Positions 33,836 through 45,129 of a stretch of 64,000 nucleotides of DNA are shown here, one piece after another. The stretch is taken from the NCBI GenBank assembly GCA_037974335.1, contig CM075724.1, forward strand, positions 72,100,850-72,164,849. Direction: 5' to 3'. The notes beneath the pieces were generated by a model that had not been told where the DNA came from, ran no database searches, and saw only the letters and a list, made by a program, of their open reading frames with translations. A program made the translations under genes and the position numbers. The stretch's first letter is position 1. Every line of letters begins with the position of its first letter. The stretch comes from Prionace glauca. Lineage: Eukaryota > Chordata > Chondrichthyes > Carcharhiniformes > Carcharhinidae.

Positions 33836-35067
33836 ATATCTTATTGAAAGGAATGCCACCCGAGTAATATCGTGCAAACCTGCAGCAGGTCCCGCACAGT
33901 ATTAAATCAGCTAGCATATATTTAACATAACTGACATCGACCATTTTCGCTGATTGGATACCTACCTCGGTTTCAAAGTGAGTGAATAAGGATACAACGT
34001 GAAAACTATTAAGGCAACACGTGCGTCGAAGAATGCGATAAAATTGATCTCCTTCCAGGAAATGCTCAATTCACATTGAAGGTCCCTGCCGAATGTATCA
34101 ATAACCATGGCCACGCATACCAGCTTTCAAAATAGCATCAACACTACACGAAGGGAGGCACGCAGGCAAAAGGCTTCAACCCAAGTAAAACAGGCTTCGC
34201 AATCAACTGCATGCCCATTCACTTGTACCCGAGCAAACAATTATTCGTCACGTGTGTGCGGAAATGTTCGGAAATGGCGAAGAGTCATTCCATAGAATTA
34301 CGGTTGGGGCGGAGAGATCATATGTGTTTGCTTGGAGAAGGTCGTCAAATGCTGAGAAAAGCTAGTTACAATTCAACAGGAAAAAGCCTAGTAGGCATTT
34401 ATGATTAGGAGGAATTTTAGCAGTGCATCTATGGGCCCCACTCCTATTGTGCATCTATGGGCCCAACACCTATTGGCAAAAGCCAATGCTGGGGCTTTTC
34501 CTTGCGATATGCCAATGCCTCTTATTATCTCGGCTGAAGTGCAAAGAGGTGTCTTGGCTGCTGACAGCAGACAATTGTGCATTCCTGCATCGGGCGGGAA
34601 TACAAATATCGAATATAGTTGAGCTTTGTCACTTCCCGCTGCCAGGTATCGCACGGCGACCACTTGTACGAAAGAAGATAGTGTTGGCTTTCATAATGTG
34701 GAGACCCTGCCTGTCTCAGCAACTCACATTATGTAATGAACACAGAGAAAACCATTGCTATTCCAGTTCAGAAAGTGGTGCAGTTAGGTTGGCACTTCGA
34801 CAAGGCAGAGCAAATGAAGACGTTTATAATGCAGGAATAACAACGCGCAAAGATCGGAGTGCCGTTGCGGCAAGGGGTGGGGTGGGTGTGGGGGGGGGGG
34901 GGAGTGGAGATGTGAAGGGATTGGGGACATTCCTTTTCATCACCCCAGGAGCGACACAGTGAGCACGTGAGCTGATGCATATCTTGGCCACACATGAGTG
35001 GAAATTTTGAAAAGAAAACACATCTGGTGGCCTGACATGAAAGAGAAGGAGAAATGGCAGGCACTTC
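33836..35067. other. Unassigned, with a 26-bp tandem duplication
   Basis: At 34423-34448 and 34449-34474 a 26-base unit starting GTGCATCTATGGGCCC is repeated twice. Plus-strand frames up to 179 codons cross this stretch without any domain. A G run lies near 34890. Confidence 0.45.
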
Positions 35068-35262
35068 AGGTCTTGAACAGCAGGTTAGGTGTAAGGATTC
35101 GCATTCTAATCAGTAATCTCTAAACTGTCTGTGCTTTATATGCTCTGTCTGAAGCCAGAAGTCCCCATTCACCTGACGAAGGGGTTAACCCCGAAAGCTT
35201 GTGAGTCTATTATCAAATAAATCGGTTGGACTAAAACCTGGTGTTGTCAGACATTTTACCAG
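35068..35262 (+). mobile_element. Unclassified retroelement 3' end, copy 1
   Basis: Matches the end of 45870-46305 (TTGAACAGCAGGTTAGGTGT at the start, TAAATCGGTTGGACTAAAAC at the end). A CACCTGACGAAGGGG and CCGAAAGCTTGTG pair, able to form a small hairpin, lies near the end. This type of end is common in elasmobranch genomes. Confidence 0.6.
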
Positions 35263-36325
35263 ATTTGTTATGACATGGGTTGATTTTCAAGGGCTATATT
35301 TTGTTTTCTGCGGCTGTAATCTAAGCAACTATTCCTTCTGCAGCAATTCCATCATTTGTGTAACACAAATATATTTCAGTTGCAACTCATATTTAATACG
35401 CACATGTTTCAACATACAACTAAAGAGACTGCACTGTTACCCTAACTAATATTAGGTTGCTTGCACAAAGTGCAGCCTTTTCAATTATATCTGCACTCAT
35501 GTCATTGAAGTGTGCAATCACCGGATTAGGTGTTCTCACTAAGCATAAAATGATCCATTGAATGTAAACTTGTTTTTCACGTGGTGAACTCGAGAGAGGG
35601 AAATATATGGGGTCACAGGAGTGGGGTTATGGGCGGCAGTAGCAAAGACCTCAGTTCGACAGAAGACAAGGCCATGTACTAAATGTACTGACAAGGAGAA
35701 GGGTAAAGCATTAGTGGGCAGACTGAAAGCAAGGAATGTCAATTATGAACAAAGAAATGCAGAGCTCATTTGGAAGAATGAAAACTGCGTGCACTCAAGG
35801 TCATGAAGGGCTCTAGCACCAACGTTGGAGTATCACTTTATGCAGACTTGGAACATTTATTTTCCTTTACAGTATTGCTGGCCAGATTCACTAGTAATGT
35901 TGCTAACACAACTGTGACAACATATATAATGGTAATTTCCACGTTTACTTTGGAGCACTTCAGTTACAGCTCAGATTACCTCCTACAGGCCGACATCTGA
36001 TGGTTGCCATTCTGACTGGCAATTTGTATGTTCAGAGAACTGCTGCATCCCTTCAAACTCGGTGGCCAATGCCTTCCCGAACCATTGTGCCTTCTTACCC
36101 AATTAATATTAACGTTTACTGCAATTATTGCTTCAGACAGTGAGGTTCCGCTGCGTAGGACACGTTATATTTCCATGAAAAAATGACATAAAGTAATGTA
36201 CAAACATAATTATTGAAACTTCGATGACCTGATAACTCAATTACACTTGGAAAGCTTACTTTGTGGTGCGTTTTATTTTTGCATTGTCGCCTGAGCGTTA
36301 TTTTTAGGTGCGCGGCAGAGTATTA
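35263..36325. other. Unassigned spacer
   Basis: About 1 kb with no recognised feature. Confidence 0.5.
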
Positions 36326-37404
36326 GAACATAGAACATTACAGCACAATCAGGCCCTTCGACCCTCGAGTTGCGCCGATCACATCAACCCCGCCAATCTA
36401 TAGAGCTATCTATAACCCCCAATCCCATTAAACCCCATATGCTCATCCAGAAGTCTTTTAAAAGACCCCAGCGAGTTCGCCTCCACCACCGACGACGGCA
36501 GCCGATTCCATTCACTCACCACCCTCTGAGTGAAAAACTTAACCCTAACATCACCTCTGTACTTCCCTCCCCGCACCTTAAATCTGTGTCCTCTCGTAGC
36601 GACCATTTCAACGCGGGGAAATAGCCTCTGAGAGTCCATCCTATCTATTCCTCTCAACATTTTATAAACTTTTATCAGGTCGCCTCTCAACCTTCGCCTC
36701 TCCAGGGAAAAGAGTCCCAGCTCCCTCAACCTATCTTCATAAGGCATGCCTCCCAGTCCAGGCAACATCCTTGTAAATCTCCTCTGCACCCTTTCAATAG
36801 CTTCTACGTCTTTCCTATAGTGAGGCGACCAGAACTGCGCACAGTACTCCAAATGAGGCCTGACGAGGGTCCTGTAAAGTTGCAGCATTACCTCCCGACT
36901 CCTAAACTCAATCCCTCGATTAATGAAAGCCAGTACACCATACGCCTTCTTGACCACCTCCTCCATCTGCGAGGCCGATTTAAGAGTCCTGTGAACCCGG
37001 ACCCCGAGATCCTTCTGCTCTTCAACGCTACTAAGACTCCTGCCCTTAATAGTGTACTCGTTCATCCCGTTGGTTCTGCCGAAATGGACGACTACACATT
37101 TATCCGCGTTGAAGTCCATCTGCCACTTCTCCGCCCATTCCTGCATCCTATCTATGTCCTGCTGCAACTTTTGACATCCTTCCAGACCATCCACAACACC
37201 GCCGACCTTCGTGTCATCAGCGAACTTGCTAACCCATCCCTCCACTTCCTCATCCAGGTCATTTATGAAAATGACAAACAGCAAGGGTCCCAGCACAGAT
37301 CCCTGGGGCACCCCACTGGTGACTGACCTCCATTCCGAAAAAGACCCATCCACAACCACTCTCTGCCTTCTGCAGGCAAGCCAGTTCTGGATCCACAAGG
37401 CCAA
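36326..37404 (-). mobile_element. CR1 family D LINE, well-preserved 5'-truncated copy
   Basis: The 3' end at 36326-36375 is the reversed GGCCCTTCGACCCTCGAGTT motif with ATAGAACAT units. The body is a single open reverse transcriptase frame. It is about 95% or more identical by eye to 42238-43370 and 46357-47083, so this family amplified fairly recently. Confidence 0.9.
36406..37404 (-). CDS. CR1 family D reverse transcriptase (C-terminal 332 residues), open
   Basis: The frame runs from LWIQNWLACRRQRVVVDG through SGVPQGSVLGPLLF (about residues 30-43) and catalytic FADD (61-64, nt 37213-37224) to the C-terminal domain (PHLEYCAQFWSPHYRKD, RRRLRGDLIKVYKML, FFTQRVVSEWNRLPSS) and a stop after GIGGYR. 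The N-terminal half of the RT and the endonuclease are lost by truncation, so no active enzyme can be made. There is no stop or frameshift in what remains. The first Met replaces a Leu or similar at the truncation point and is not a true start. Confidence 0.8.
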   Translation of the reverse strand: MALWIQNWLACRRQRVVVDGSFSEWRSVTSGVPQGSVLGPLLFVIFINDLDEEVEGWVSKFADDTKVGGVVDGLEGCQKLQQDIDRMQEWAEKWQMDFNADKCVVVHFGRTNGMNEYTIKGRSLSSVEEQKDLGVRVHRTLKSASQMEEVVKKAYGVLAFINRGIEFRSREVMLQLYRTLVRPHLEYCAQFWSPHYRKDVEAIERVQRRFTRMLPGLGGMPYEDRLRELGLFSLERRRLRGDLIKVYKMLRGIDRMDSQRLFPRVEMVATRGHRFKVRGGKYRGDVRVKFFTQRVVSEWNRLPSSVVEANSLGSFKRLLDEHMGFNGIGGYR

Positions 37405-38690
37405 ATACAGAGGCTCAGGAAACTCAGTGCACTGATTTTAAGATTTGACTTTATTGGCATAATGATTGACTGGGAGAAAGATGCCAAGTAGTCCAGCACA
37501 CCAGGTGTACAATATGGGCAGCGCAATATCATTCTGGAAAACAATGCCTCCACAAGGGCAAGTATACATTTCCAAAATCATATTTCCCACCCTTCTGGTG
37601 GGCATAATTCAATAAACATTAATACAAATCAATAATCATCCCTATCAGCAACTCCAGCCAATGACAATTTGCATCCTGATCTGATGGGATCTTACTTATC
37701 CTTAATTTCTAATGTACTTTCACTCCTTTGCCCAGTGACATAGCACACTGAACAGTAAAATGGATTCATGATTCCCACAGACTTAATCACACGTAATACT
37801 CATCCGACCCTGAGAAAATCCGTATGTTTGCCTTTCACGTGTGTCATCAATGTTAATCTGTATAGATGTACTCATCAAACTGGCGTTGGGTAGCTATGTT
37901 GTTCCCGATAACTGCTGATAAACTGCATTCAGGCCCTTTGGAATGAAGGTGTTGTCTCCAACCTCATCCCATCAAGCCCTGTTGCATCTTGCTGTTGGCT
38001 GAAATTTAAAAAAAAAACGTATTCTAAAAGAAAGCTGCATCCATTCGATAAATTCAAACCACGTTTTCTTTTGAAATGAGAAGTACTTGATATTCAGTTA
38101 CAGTTTTTCTTGTAGTGGCAACCCTTGTCAACGGTCCCTATGGTCTATGAACATTCACCCTTAAATCGGTATTGTTTTAATGTTCTTAAATGCATGATTA
38201 TGTGTTTTTAGCCAACTGTAGCCCCCTCCACAATTACCCTCACATGACTTCAAATTTAAATTTCACCCACGGTTCTGATGTTGTTCACTAATTTCATATC
38301 CGAAACTTCATCAAAATTCATTTGAGAATCCAACAGTACTTCATCCACCGATCATCCATTTTCTATTTTGTTAGTAAAGTCATCAGAGAATCCAAATAAC
38401 TTCGATAAGTACGAGTTCCCAAGCAATAAATCCATGCAGATTCTCGCTCATCCTTTTTGCTGTTTTCTGAGTACCTCGTTTTACGTCGTTGTTGCTGTAA
38501 TCTAAGATATTTCGACTATTGATATCAGGAAAGACGAGGAAATATGTTATTCGTGAAATAGGAAGGGGTGAAATAAAAGAAGAAGCTGTTTCAGTTTTCT
38601 GCATATACTTGTTGGAATTTGGTCTGATAATTCCTTAATAATGATGGACGTGTGCTCGCGAGAACAGCGAGATTACTGGGATATCGGATG
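37405..38690. other. Unassigned, possibly another LINE tip at the left edge
   Basis: At 37438-37470 the sequence TTTAAGATTTGACTTTATTG resembles a reversed L2-like AAATC end, but the following 500 bp have no recognisable coding part. The rest is AT-rich. Confidence 0.35.
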
Positions 38691-39650
38691 TTATAAACTC
38701 GACTTCCAACATCTTGTAATGACTTCTTGACAAAAGCCTTCCTGCTCTGAAATTTCTGCAATGCAGCCACATCCCTCTCTAACAAAGGTGTTCACAGAGT
38801 ACACAATACTCCAAGTGCAGCTTTACTATTTCATTGTAAAGTTGCCTCAGCAGGTCCCAACATTTGCATGATTTTCCTTCAGCCACAAACGCCAAAATAC
38901 TATTTCTTTTCCTGGTAACTTGCTGTACCTGCATAATTGTTTCCTACAATTCGTGCCTAAGGACATCTAGATAGCTGTGCAAAAAAGCAGTCTGAATTTT
39001 CTCTCTATTTGCAAATAATAAGTGGTCTTTCTATTTTTCTGGCAAAAATTGATAACCTCACACTTAGCTGTGTTAATAACCAGCTGCCAAATTTTGGCAC
39101 ATTGTCATATTCTATCTGTATCCATTTGTAAATTTCACATTCCCTTATTGCAATCAAAGAATCGCTATAGTGCAGAAGGAGACCACTTGGCCCACAAAGT
39201 CTGCAGTGACTACAATCCCACTCAGGCGCCATCACCTTAACAATGTCTATTTAACTTGCTCCCCCGCCCCCACACCCCGCCCCAACTCTAAAAGTCAATT
39301 TAGCATGACCAACCTCTTTATATTTGGAGAGTGGGATGAAACCGGAGTACCTGGAAGAAGCCCATCCCGACACGGGAAGAACATGCAAACTCCTTTCAGA
39401 CTGTGACTCGAGGTCAATTGAACCCGGGTCCATGGCACTTTGAGGCAGAAGTGCTAACTACTCTCCCAATGTGCTGCCCATTGCAACTTACTATCCCATC
39501 TAATTTTGTGGCATCTGCAAATGTAGCTATAGAAGCTTCTATCCTTGCATCCAAAATATCAATAAGATGGGGGTGGAGGACTGAACCCTGAGGAAACCCA
39601 CAAGTTACATGGTGCCACCCAGAAAAAGGCCCATTTATCCAGAATCATGT
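38691..39650 (-). mobile_element. Old CR1-like LINE interrupted by a SINE
   Basis: Minus-strand RT-like sequence is heavily decayed. The right part (39487-39640) corresponds to the region before FADD (FVDPSVLGPQ-type sequence), the left part (38750-39146) to the region after it. A SINE with a 7-bp target duplication separates them. The two parts are collinear, which supports one original element. Confidence 0.6.
39147..39486 (-). mobile_element. tRNA-derived SINE with target-site duplication
   Basis: The insertion is flanked by ATTGCAA at 39147-39153 and 39480-39486. It reads on the minus strand from a tRNA-like head (GGTTCAATTGACCTCGAGTC area at 39400-39430) through a body with GCATGTTCTTCCCGTGTCGG to the tail with TCTGCACTATAGCGATTC. 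It is diverged, lacking the exact body sequence of younger copies. Confidence 0.8.
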
Positions 39651-39689
39651 TTTCTGTTGTTTCGTCAGTTCTCTGCCAGAGCTAATAAT

Positions 39690-40790
39690 TTGCCCCAAAT
39701 CCAGAGGGCGATTATAGAGGGTTATTTTTCAAATTGGAGGCCTGTGACCAGTGGTGTGCCTCAACCATCAGTGCTGGGTCCACTGTCATTGTCATTTATA
39801 TTAAAGATTTGAATGAGAATATAGGAGGCATGGTTAGTACGTTTGCAGATGACACTAAGATTGGTGGAATAGTGGACAGTGATGAAAACTACCGCCAATT
39901 GCAACGGCATCGTGATCAATTAGGCCAGTGGGCTGACGAATGGCAAATGGAGTTTAATTTCAATAAATGCAAGGTGATGCATTTTGGTGGATTGAACCAG
40001 GGCATGATTTACTCAGTAAATGGCAGGGCGTTGGGGAGAGTTACAGAACAAAGAATCTAGGAGTACATGTTCATAGCTCCTTGAGAGTGGAGTTAGAGGT
40101 GGACAGAGTGGTGAAAAAAGGCATTTGGCATGCTTGGTTTCATCGGACAGAACATTGAATACAGGATTTGGAAAGTCTTGTTGAAGTTGTACAAGACCAT
40201 GATAAGGCCACATTTGGAATACTGTGAACAATTTTGGTCACCCAATAATAAAAAAAGATACTATTAAACTAGAAAGGGTGCAGAAACAATTTACTAGGAT
40301 GTTAATGGGATCTGATGGATTGAGTTATAAGGAGAGGGTGGGTAGAATGGCATTTTTTTTCTCTGGAGCGGAGGAGGGTTAACTTATAGAGGTCTACAAA
40401 ACAATGAGGGGCACAGATTAGCTAGACAGTCAATATCTTTTTCCCAAAGGTAGGGGAGTCTAAAACTAGAAGGCATAAATTTAAGGTGAGAGGGTAGAGA
40501 TACAAACGTGCCCAGGGAGACATTTTTTTTCACACGGAGAGTGGTGAGTATCTGGAACGAGCTGCCGGATGTAGTAGTAAAGGGCGAGGAGGGGGGGGGG
40601 GTGGAATTTTGTTTTTAGAAAAAACATTTAGATAGTTACATGTGTACGACGGGTATAGAGGTATATGGGCCAAATGCAGGCAATTGGGATTAGCTTAGCG
40701 GTTTCATAAAAGAAAGGGCCGCATGGAAAAGTTGGGCCGAAGAGCCTGTTCCTCTGCTGTAAACCTCTACCACTCTATGACTCTAAATCT
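39690..40790 (+). mobile_element. CR1 family F LINE, decayed
   Basis: The copy starts within the RT (IIEGYFSNWRPVTSGVPQ) and includes [11 protein letters not shown] at about 39838-39868, QWADEWQMEFNFNKCKVMHFG, and decayed C-terminal sequence. It ends at the TGGGCCGAAGAGCCTGTTCC motif near 40735-40790. Several frame changes, for example near 39780 and 40060. The catalytic FADD survives. Confidence 0.8.
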
Positions 40791-41054
40791 GTTGACCTAT
40801 GAATCCTCTATTACGGATGTCTCACCCCTTGACACGTTCTAATACAAAATAATATCCAGAAAATGGTGCAAATGTAATTCATCCTATACGTTTTCTCCAA
40901 TTGCACTGCTCACTGTCAGTAATCCACATCAATACATGATAGAATCTTAACGTCGTAGAAAAATGAAAGGCAGATGAAGGCCCTTTGGCTACCTGACTGC
41001 CAATTGTTTTAGGGAGACAAGCACGTTTTTGAATTCACATGCTGCATCAATATT
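40791..41054. other. Unassigned spacer
   Basis: No clear feature. Confidence 0.4.
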
Positions 41055-41345
41055 TGCGCAGTATGGTGGCACAGTTCTTTGCACTGCTGCCTCACAGCGC
41101 CAGTGGACCTGGGTTCGATCCCTGGCTTGGGTCACTGTCTTTGTGGAGTTTGTAGTTCTCCTCGTGTCTGCGTGGGTTTCCTCCCACAACCCAAAGATGT
41201 GCGGGTTAGGTGGATTGGCCATATTAAATTGCCCCCTAGTACCATGGAATCTAGCTACATGGGATTATGGAGATAGGACCTGACGGGATTGTGGTCAGCG
41301 CAATTCGAACGGCCTGCTTCTGCACTGTCGGATTATATACATGAT
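41055..41345 (+). mobile_element. tRNA-derived SINE (HE1-like)
   Basis: The head reads GCACTGCTGCCTCACAGCGC with B box GGTTCGATCCCTGG, then the body GTCTGCGTGGGTTTCCTCCC and CCAAAGATGTGCGGGTTAGG. The tail reads CGGCCTGCTTCTGCACTGTC and ATGATTCTG. This subtype has a CR1-like GATTCT tail, unlike the AATAAAC-ended subtype at 33.5 kb. Confidence 0.85.
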
Positions 41346-41629
41346 TCTGCATTTAAACGTCTTCAACAATGTATCAAATTTCGTTTTGAATTCTCTTTAC
41401 GCCATCCCTTCACGTCGTACATTGCAGCTCACAGTAACCAACGAGGTCATTAAAAAAACCAAGACAAATGTAAGACTCGCCTCTTAGTGTTCTTGATTTT
41501 TACATTGACTCTTGTTTTATTTAACTAGATGTCTTGCTACCGTCATGAGTTTCTTCCTATTCACATATTGAATAACTCATTTTTTGGCGTTTCAATTAAT
41601 TTTAATCTGATTCCTCTGTGACCAATGGG
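41346..41629. other. Unassigned spacer
   Basis: AT-rich; no feature. Confidence 0.4.
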
Positions 41630-41985
41630 CCAAATAACACAGCACGGGAAACAGGTCCTTTGGCCCAACGAGCCCGCGCCGCCATTTTAACATTGTGAGT
41701 GCCCTCCTCTACCTATGACCTTTGTCTATGCCTATTGGAGAAGATTGAGGGAAGACTAATTTAGGGACGATTAGTTACACCTCTCAGCCTTAAGAGCACG
41801 TCTTTGGTGTGAGGGATGGAACCGGAGCACCCGGAGAAAACCCATGCGATCACGGGAAGAACGTGCAAACTCCCGCAAACGCTGGTCCAAATCCATGTAC
41901 CTGCTCAGCAAAAAGGGATATTCACTGAGCTGTCATGTTGCCCGTCAGATGGTCCAGTTCAAGCGTACACTAACCGTCAGATGAG
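41630..41985 (-). mobile_element. CR1 family A, 3' UTR fragment
   Basis: Reversed family A end: GGGAAACAGGTCCTTTGGCC, then the SINE-like block (CACCCGGAGAAAACCCATGC) and the reversed CAGCTCAGTGAATATCCC A-box-like segment near 41930. No coding part. Confidence 0.8.
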
Positions 41986-42237
41986 TCCTCAAAACCCAAA
42001 TATCCCTGAACCCTGTTTTTCTGGTAAGTTTTGGTTTGCAATGTCAGCTGGACCTAATTCATTTCCATCTCAATAACACTGTTACTTTTCCAGTTGAATG
42101 CATTGGTTCTGAGTTTTTGCTAATGAGAATAATTTAATCTTGCGATTAACACAATGTTACTGATTTTATCTCATTCTAGAATTTGATTGAAGTTTTCTCC
42201 TTCCATTCTTTTCGCACTCCGATCAAGAATGACGTCT

Positions 42238-43370
42238 TGAGAAGGTGAGAGGGCATGGAATCCAAGGGCCTTTGGCCTTATGGATCCAGAACTGGCTTGC
42301 CTGCAGAAGGCAGAGAGTGGTTGTGGATGGGTCTTTTTCGGAATGGAGGTCAGTCACCAGTGGAGTGCCCCAGGGATCTGTTCTAGGACCCTTGCTGTTT
42401 GTCATTTTCATAAATGACCTAGATGAGGAAATGGAGGGATGGGTAAGTAAGTTCGCTGATGACACGAAGGTCGGTGGTGTTGTAGATGGTCTGGAAGGAT
42501 GTCAAAAGTTGCAGCAGGACATAAATAGGATGCAGGACTGGGCGGAGAAGTGGCTGATGGACTTCAACGCGGATAAATGTGTAGTCGTCCATTTTGGCAG
42601 AACCAACGGGATGAATGAGTACACTATCAAGGGCAGGAGTCTTAGTAGTGTTGAAGAGCAGAAGGATCTTGAGGTCCGGGTCCACAGGACTCTTCAATCG
42701 GCCTCGTAGGTGGAGGAGGTGGTCAAGAAGGCGTATGGTGTACTGGCCTGCATTAATCGAGGGATTGAGTTTAGGAATCGGGAGGTAATGTTGCAACTTT
42801 GTAAGACCCTTGTCAGGCCTCATTTGGAGTAATGTGCGCAGTTCTGGTCGCCTCACTATAGGAAAGATGTAGAAGCTATTGAAAGGGTCTTACAAGGGAT
42901 TTACAAGGATGTTGCCTGGACTGGGAGGCATGCCTTATGAAGTTCGGTTGAGGGAGCTGGGACTCTTTTCCCTGGAGAGACGAAGGTTGAGAGGCGACCT
43001 GATAGAAGTTTATAAAATGTTGAGAGGAATAGATAGGGTGGATTCTCAGAGGCTATTTCCCCGGGCTGAAATGATCGCTACGAGAGGACACAGATTTAAG
43101 GTGCGGGGAGGAAAGTACAGAAGTGATGTTAGGGGTAAGTTTTTCACTCAGAGGGTGGTGAGTGAATGGAATCGGCTGCCATCAGTGGTGGTAGAGGCGA
43201 ACTCGCTGGGGTCTTTTAAAAGACTTCTAGATGAATATATGGGGTTTAATGGGATTGGGGGTTATAGATAGGTTTATAGATAGGTTTATAGATTGCTAGG
43301 TGTTGATGTGATCGGTGCAACTCGTGGGCCGAAGGGCCCGTTTATGCTGTAGTGTTCTATGTTCTATGTC
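42238..43370 (+). mobile_element. CR1 family D LINE, 5'-truncated
   Basis: Near-identical to 36326-37404 but in the other orientation. It ends GGGCCGAAGGGCCCGTTTAT with two GTTCTAT units at 43355-43370. A SINE begins directly at its 3' end. Confidence 0.9.
42245..43271 (+). pseudogene. CR1 family D reverse transcriptase, broken
   Basis: An open segment (42245-42709) holds SGVPQGSVLGPLLF and [11 protein letters not shown] and ends in a TAG where the sister copy reads SQMEEVV. The frame goes on after it with another stop (CAA or TAC type changes near 42830), and the C-terminal domain is open again at 42879-43271 (RDLQG-type duplication near 42885 gives LQGIYK). Compared with the open copy at 36.4-37.4 kb, at least three point or small changes have broken it. 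Confidence 0.8.
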
Positions 43371-44302
43371 AATGTAAAGTTTATTTATTGGTCAAGAGTC
43401 GGCTTGCATTCACACTGCCACGAAGTTCTTGCGAAAATCCCCCAGTCGTCACATTCTGGCGTCAGTTCGGGTACACTGAGAGAGAATTTAGCACGGCCAA
43501 TTAATTTAACCTGCACACCTTTGGAGTGTGGGAGGAAATTGGAGAAGGCATTCAGCATGCTTGGTTTCATTGGCCAGGGGTCTTGTTGAAGTTGCACAAG
43601 ACATTGGGAAGGCTGCATTTGGAATACTGTGAATAGTTCTGCTCACCCTATTGTAGAAAGAATATTATTAAACTGGAAAGGGTGCAGAAAAGATTTACTA
43701 AGATGCTTTCCAGTCTTGATGGTTTGAGTTATAAGGAGAGGCTGAATATACTGGGAGTCTTTTCTCTGGAACGTAGAAGGTTGAAGCGTGATTTTAAAGA
43801 GATCTACAAAAATAATGAGGGACACAGTTCAGCTCGATAGTCAATGTCTTTTCACAGATGTAAAAGAGTCTAAAACTAGAGGGCACAGATTTAATTGAGA
43901 GGGGAGAAAGAAAAACGTATGCAGAGGAGCATGTTTTTCACACAGAGGTTGGTGAGTATCTGTAGAAAGCTGCCAGAGCTCGCAGTAAAGGCGGGTATTA
44001 TTTTGCCTTTTAAAAAGCATTTAGATAGTTGCATGGGTGAGATGGGTTTAGAAGGATATGCACTCATTGCGGGCAATTGGGATTAGCTTGGGGGTTGAAA
44101 AAGGTGGCACGACAGAGTTGTGCCGAACAGTCAGTTTCCATGCCATAAACCTCGGTGACTCGAAGACCCGGAGGAAATCCACACAGATGCCGGGAGAAAG
44201 TGCTAACTCTACACAGACAGTGACTCAAGCACCGAATTGAACCCGGGTCCCACGCACTGTGAGGCAGCGTTGCTTACCACTGTGCCACCGTGCCGGAAAT
44301 CC
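43371..44302 (-). mobile_element. tRNA-derived SINE split by a LINE
   Basis: The SINE's 3' part is at 43371-43536 (AATGTAAAGTTTATTTATTG, TCACATTCTGGCGTC, GGAGTGTGGGAGGAAATTGG). Its head is at 44166-44302 (GGAGGAAATCCACACAGATG, GAACCCGGGTCCCACGCACT, GTGCCACCGTGCC). The two parts join to one SINE in minus orientation. The intervening 630 bp is CR1 family F. Confidence 0.8.
43537..44165 (+). mobile_element. CR1 family F LINE inserted in a SINE
   Basis: Starts AAGGCATTCAGCATGCTTGG and shows the C-terminal domain in decayed form (VQKRFTKML, YKERLNILGVFSLERRRLK). A short open piece lies at 43895-44086 (FFTQRLVSICRKLPELAVKA). The 3' end is near 44165 (TGCCATAAACCTCGGTGACTC). Confidence 0.75.
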
Positions 44303-45129
44303 ATCGTCCCATGTTTCCCTTTCAATTAAACCCATATAAATTGGAATCTGTGGCCGATTCCTGCAAGGGTTATGATGACACTGACACGACATAGATTCTC
44401 ATTATCACACATCTTACAGTGGTGTGAATGGGCTGCTCACCATCATCTTCCTTAATTGTGACTATAATCTTCTCTTTGATGGCGCTTTTGGTTGCTAGAT
44501 TTTATAATTTGCTCCGTCCCGTTTTCGTTGTCTCACTTTGAAGCACAGTGGGACGCGCTTTCATTTTATTGAAGAATATTTGTAGACAAAAAAAGTCAAA
44601 AGACACCTGGAAAACGTCCTAATAAATCGATAGGTTTGGAATATTCGATAATCAATAGTTATGAGCAAATAACTGTCACTTCATAATTAAGGAACCTTGA
44701 CTCATTTTTAGACTTTAGTTGCAACTTCAAATTGTGAGCATCAATGATACTTCAAAGTCATTCATGCCCGATATTAATTATGTTGATTCTAAATAAACTT
44801 TTCTGGAAATCAGATTCACGGTGCAATCCGAAGGAAAAAATGTTAAAATACATAACAATGTTACAGTAGAATGTTTTAATACGTAATATAGTTTGGTAAT
44901 CATCTCCCTATGTTTATTGATGTAGAATAACCACGTACAACTTTACAAGGCAGCTATTTATTTGCGAATATGTACATAGCAAATGATGGATTCATTAAAT
45001 AGATGTAATGTTTAATTTATCATCATTCTCCAACGATAAGTATATGAAGGAAACGGCCATCAGTTATGCTGAAATCCAAAAATTAATGTCGATTGATTTA
45101 ATTTCATGTAGATTTCATTTGAACATAAT
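44303..45129. other. Unassigned spacer
   Basis: About 0.8 kb of AT-rich DNA with no recognised feature. Confidence 0.5.

Noticed and set aside
34423-34962. A 179-codon plus-strand frame
   Set aside because: It crosses a short tandem duplication and a G run, has no domain, and the same DNA is open in other frames.
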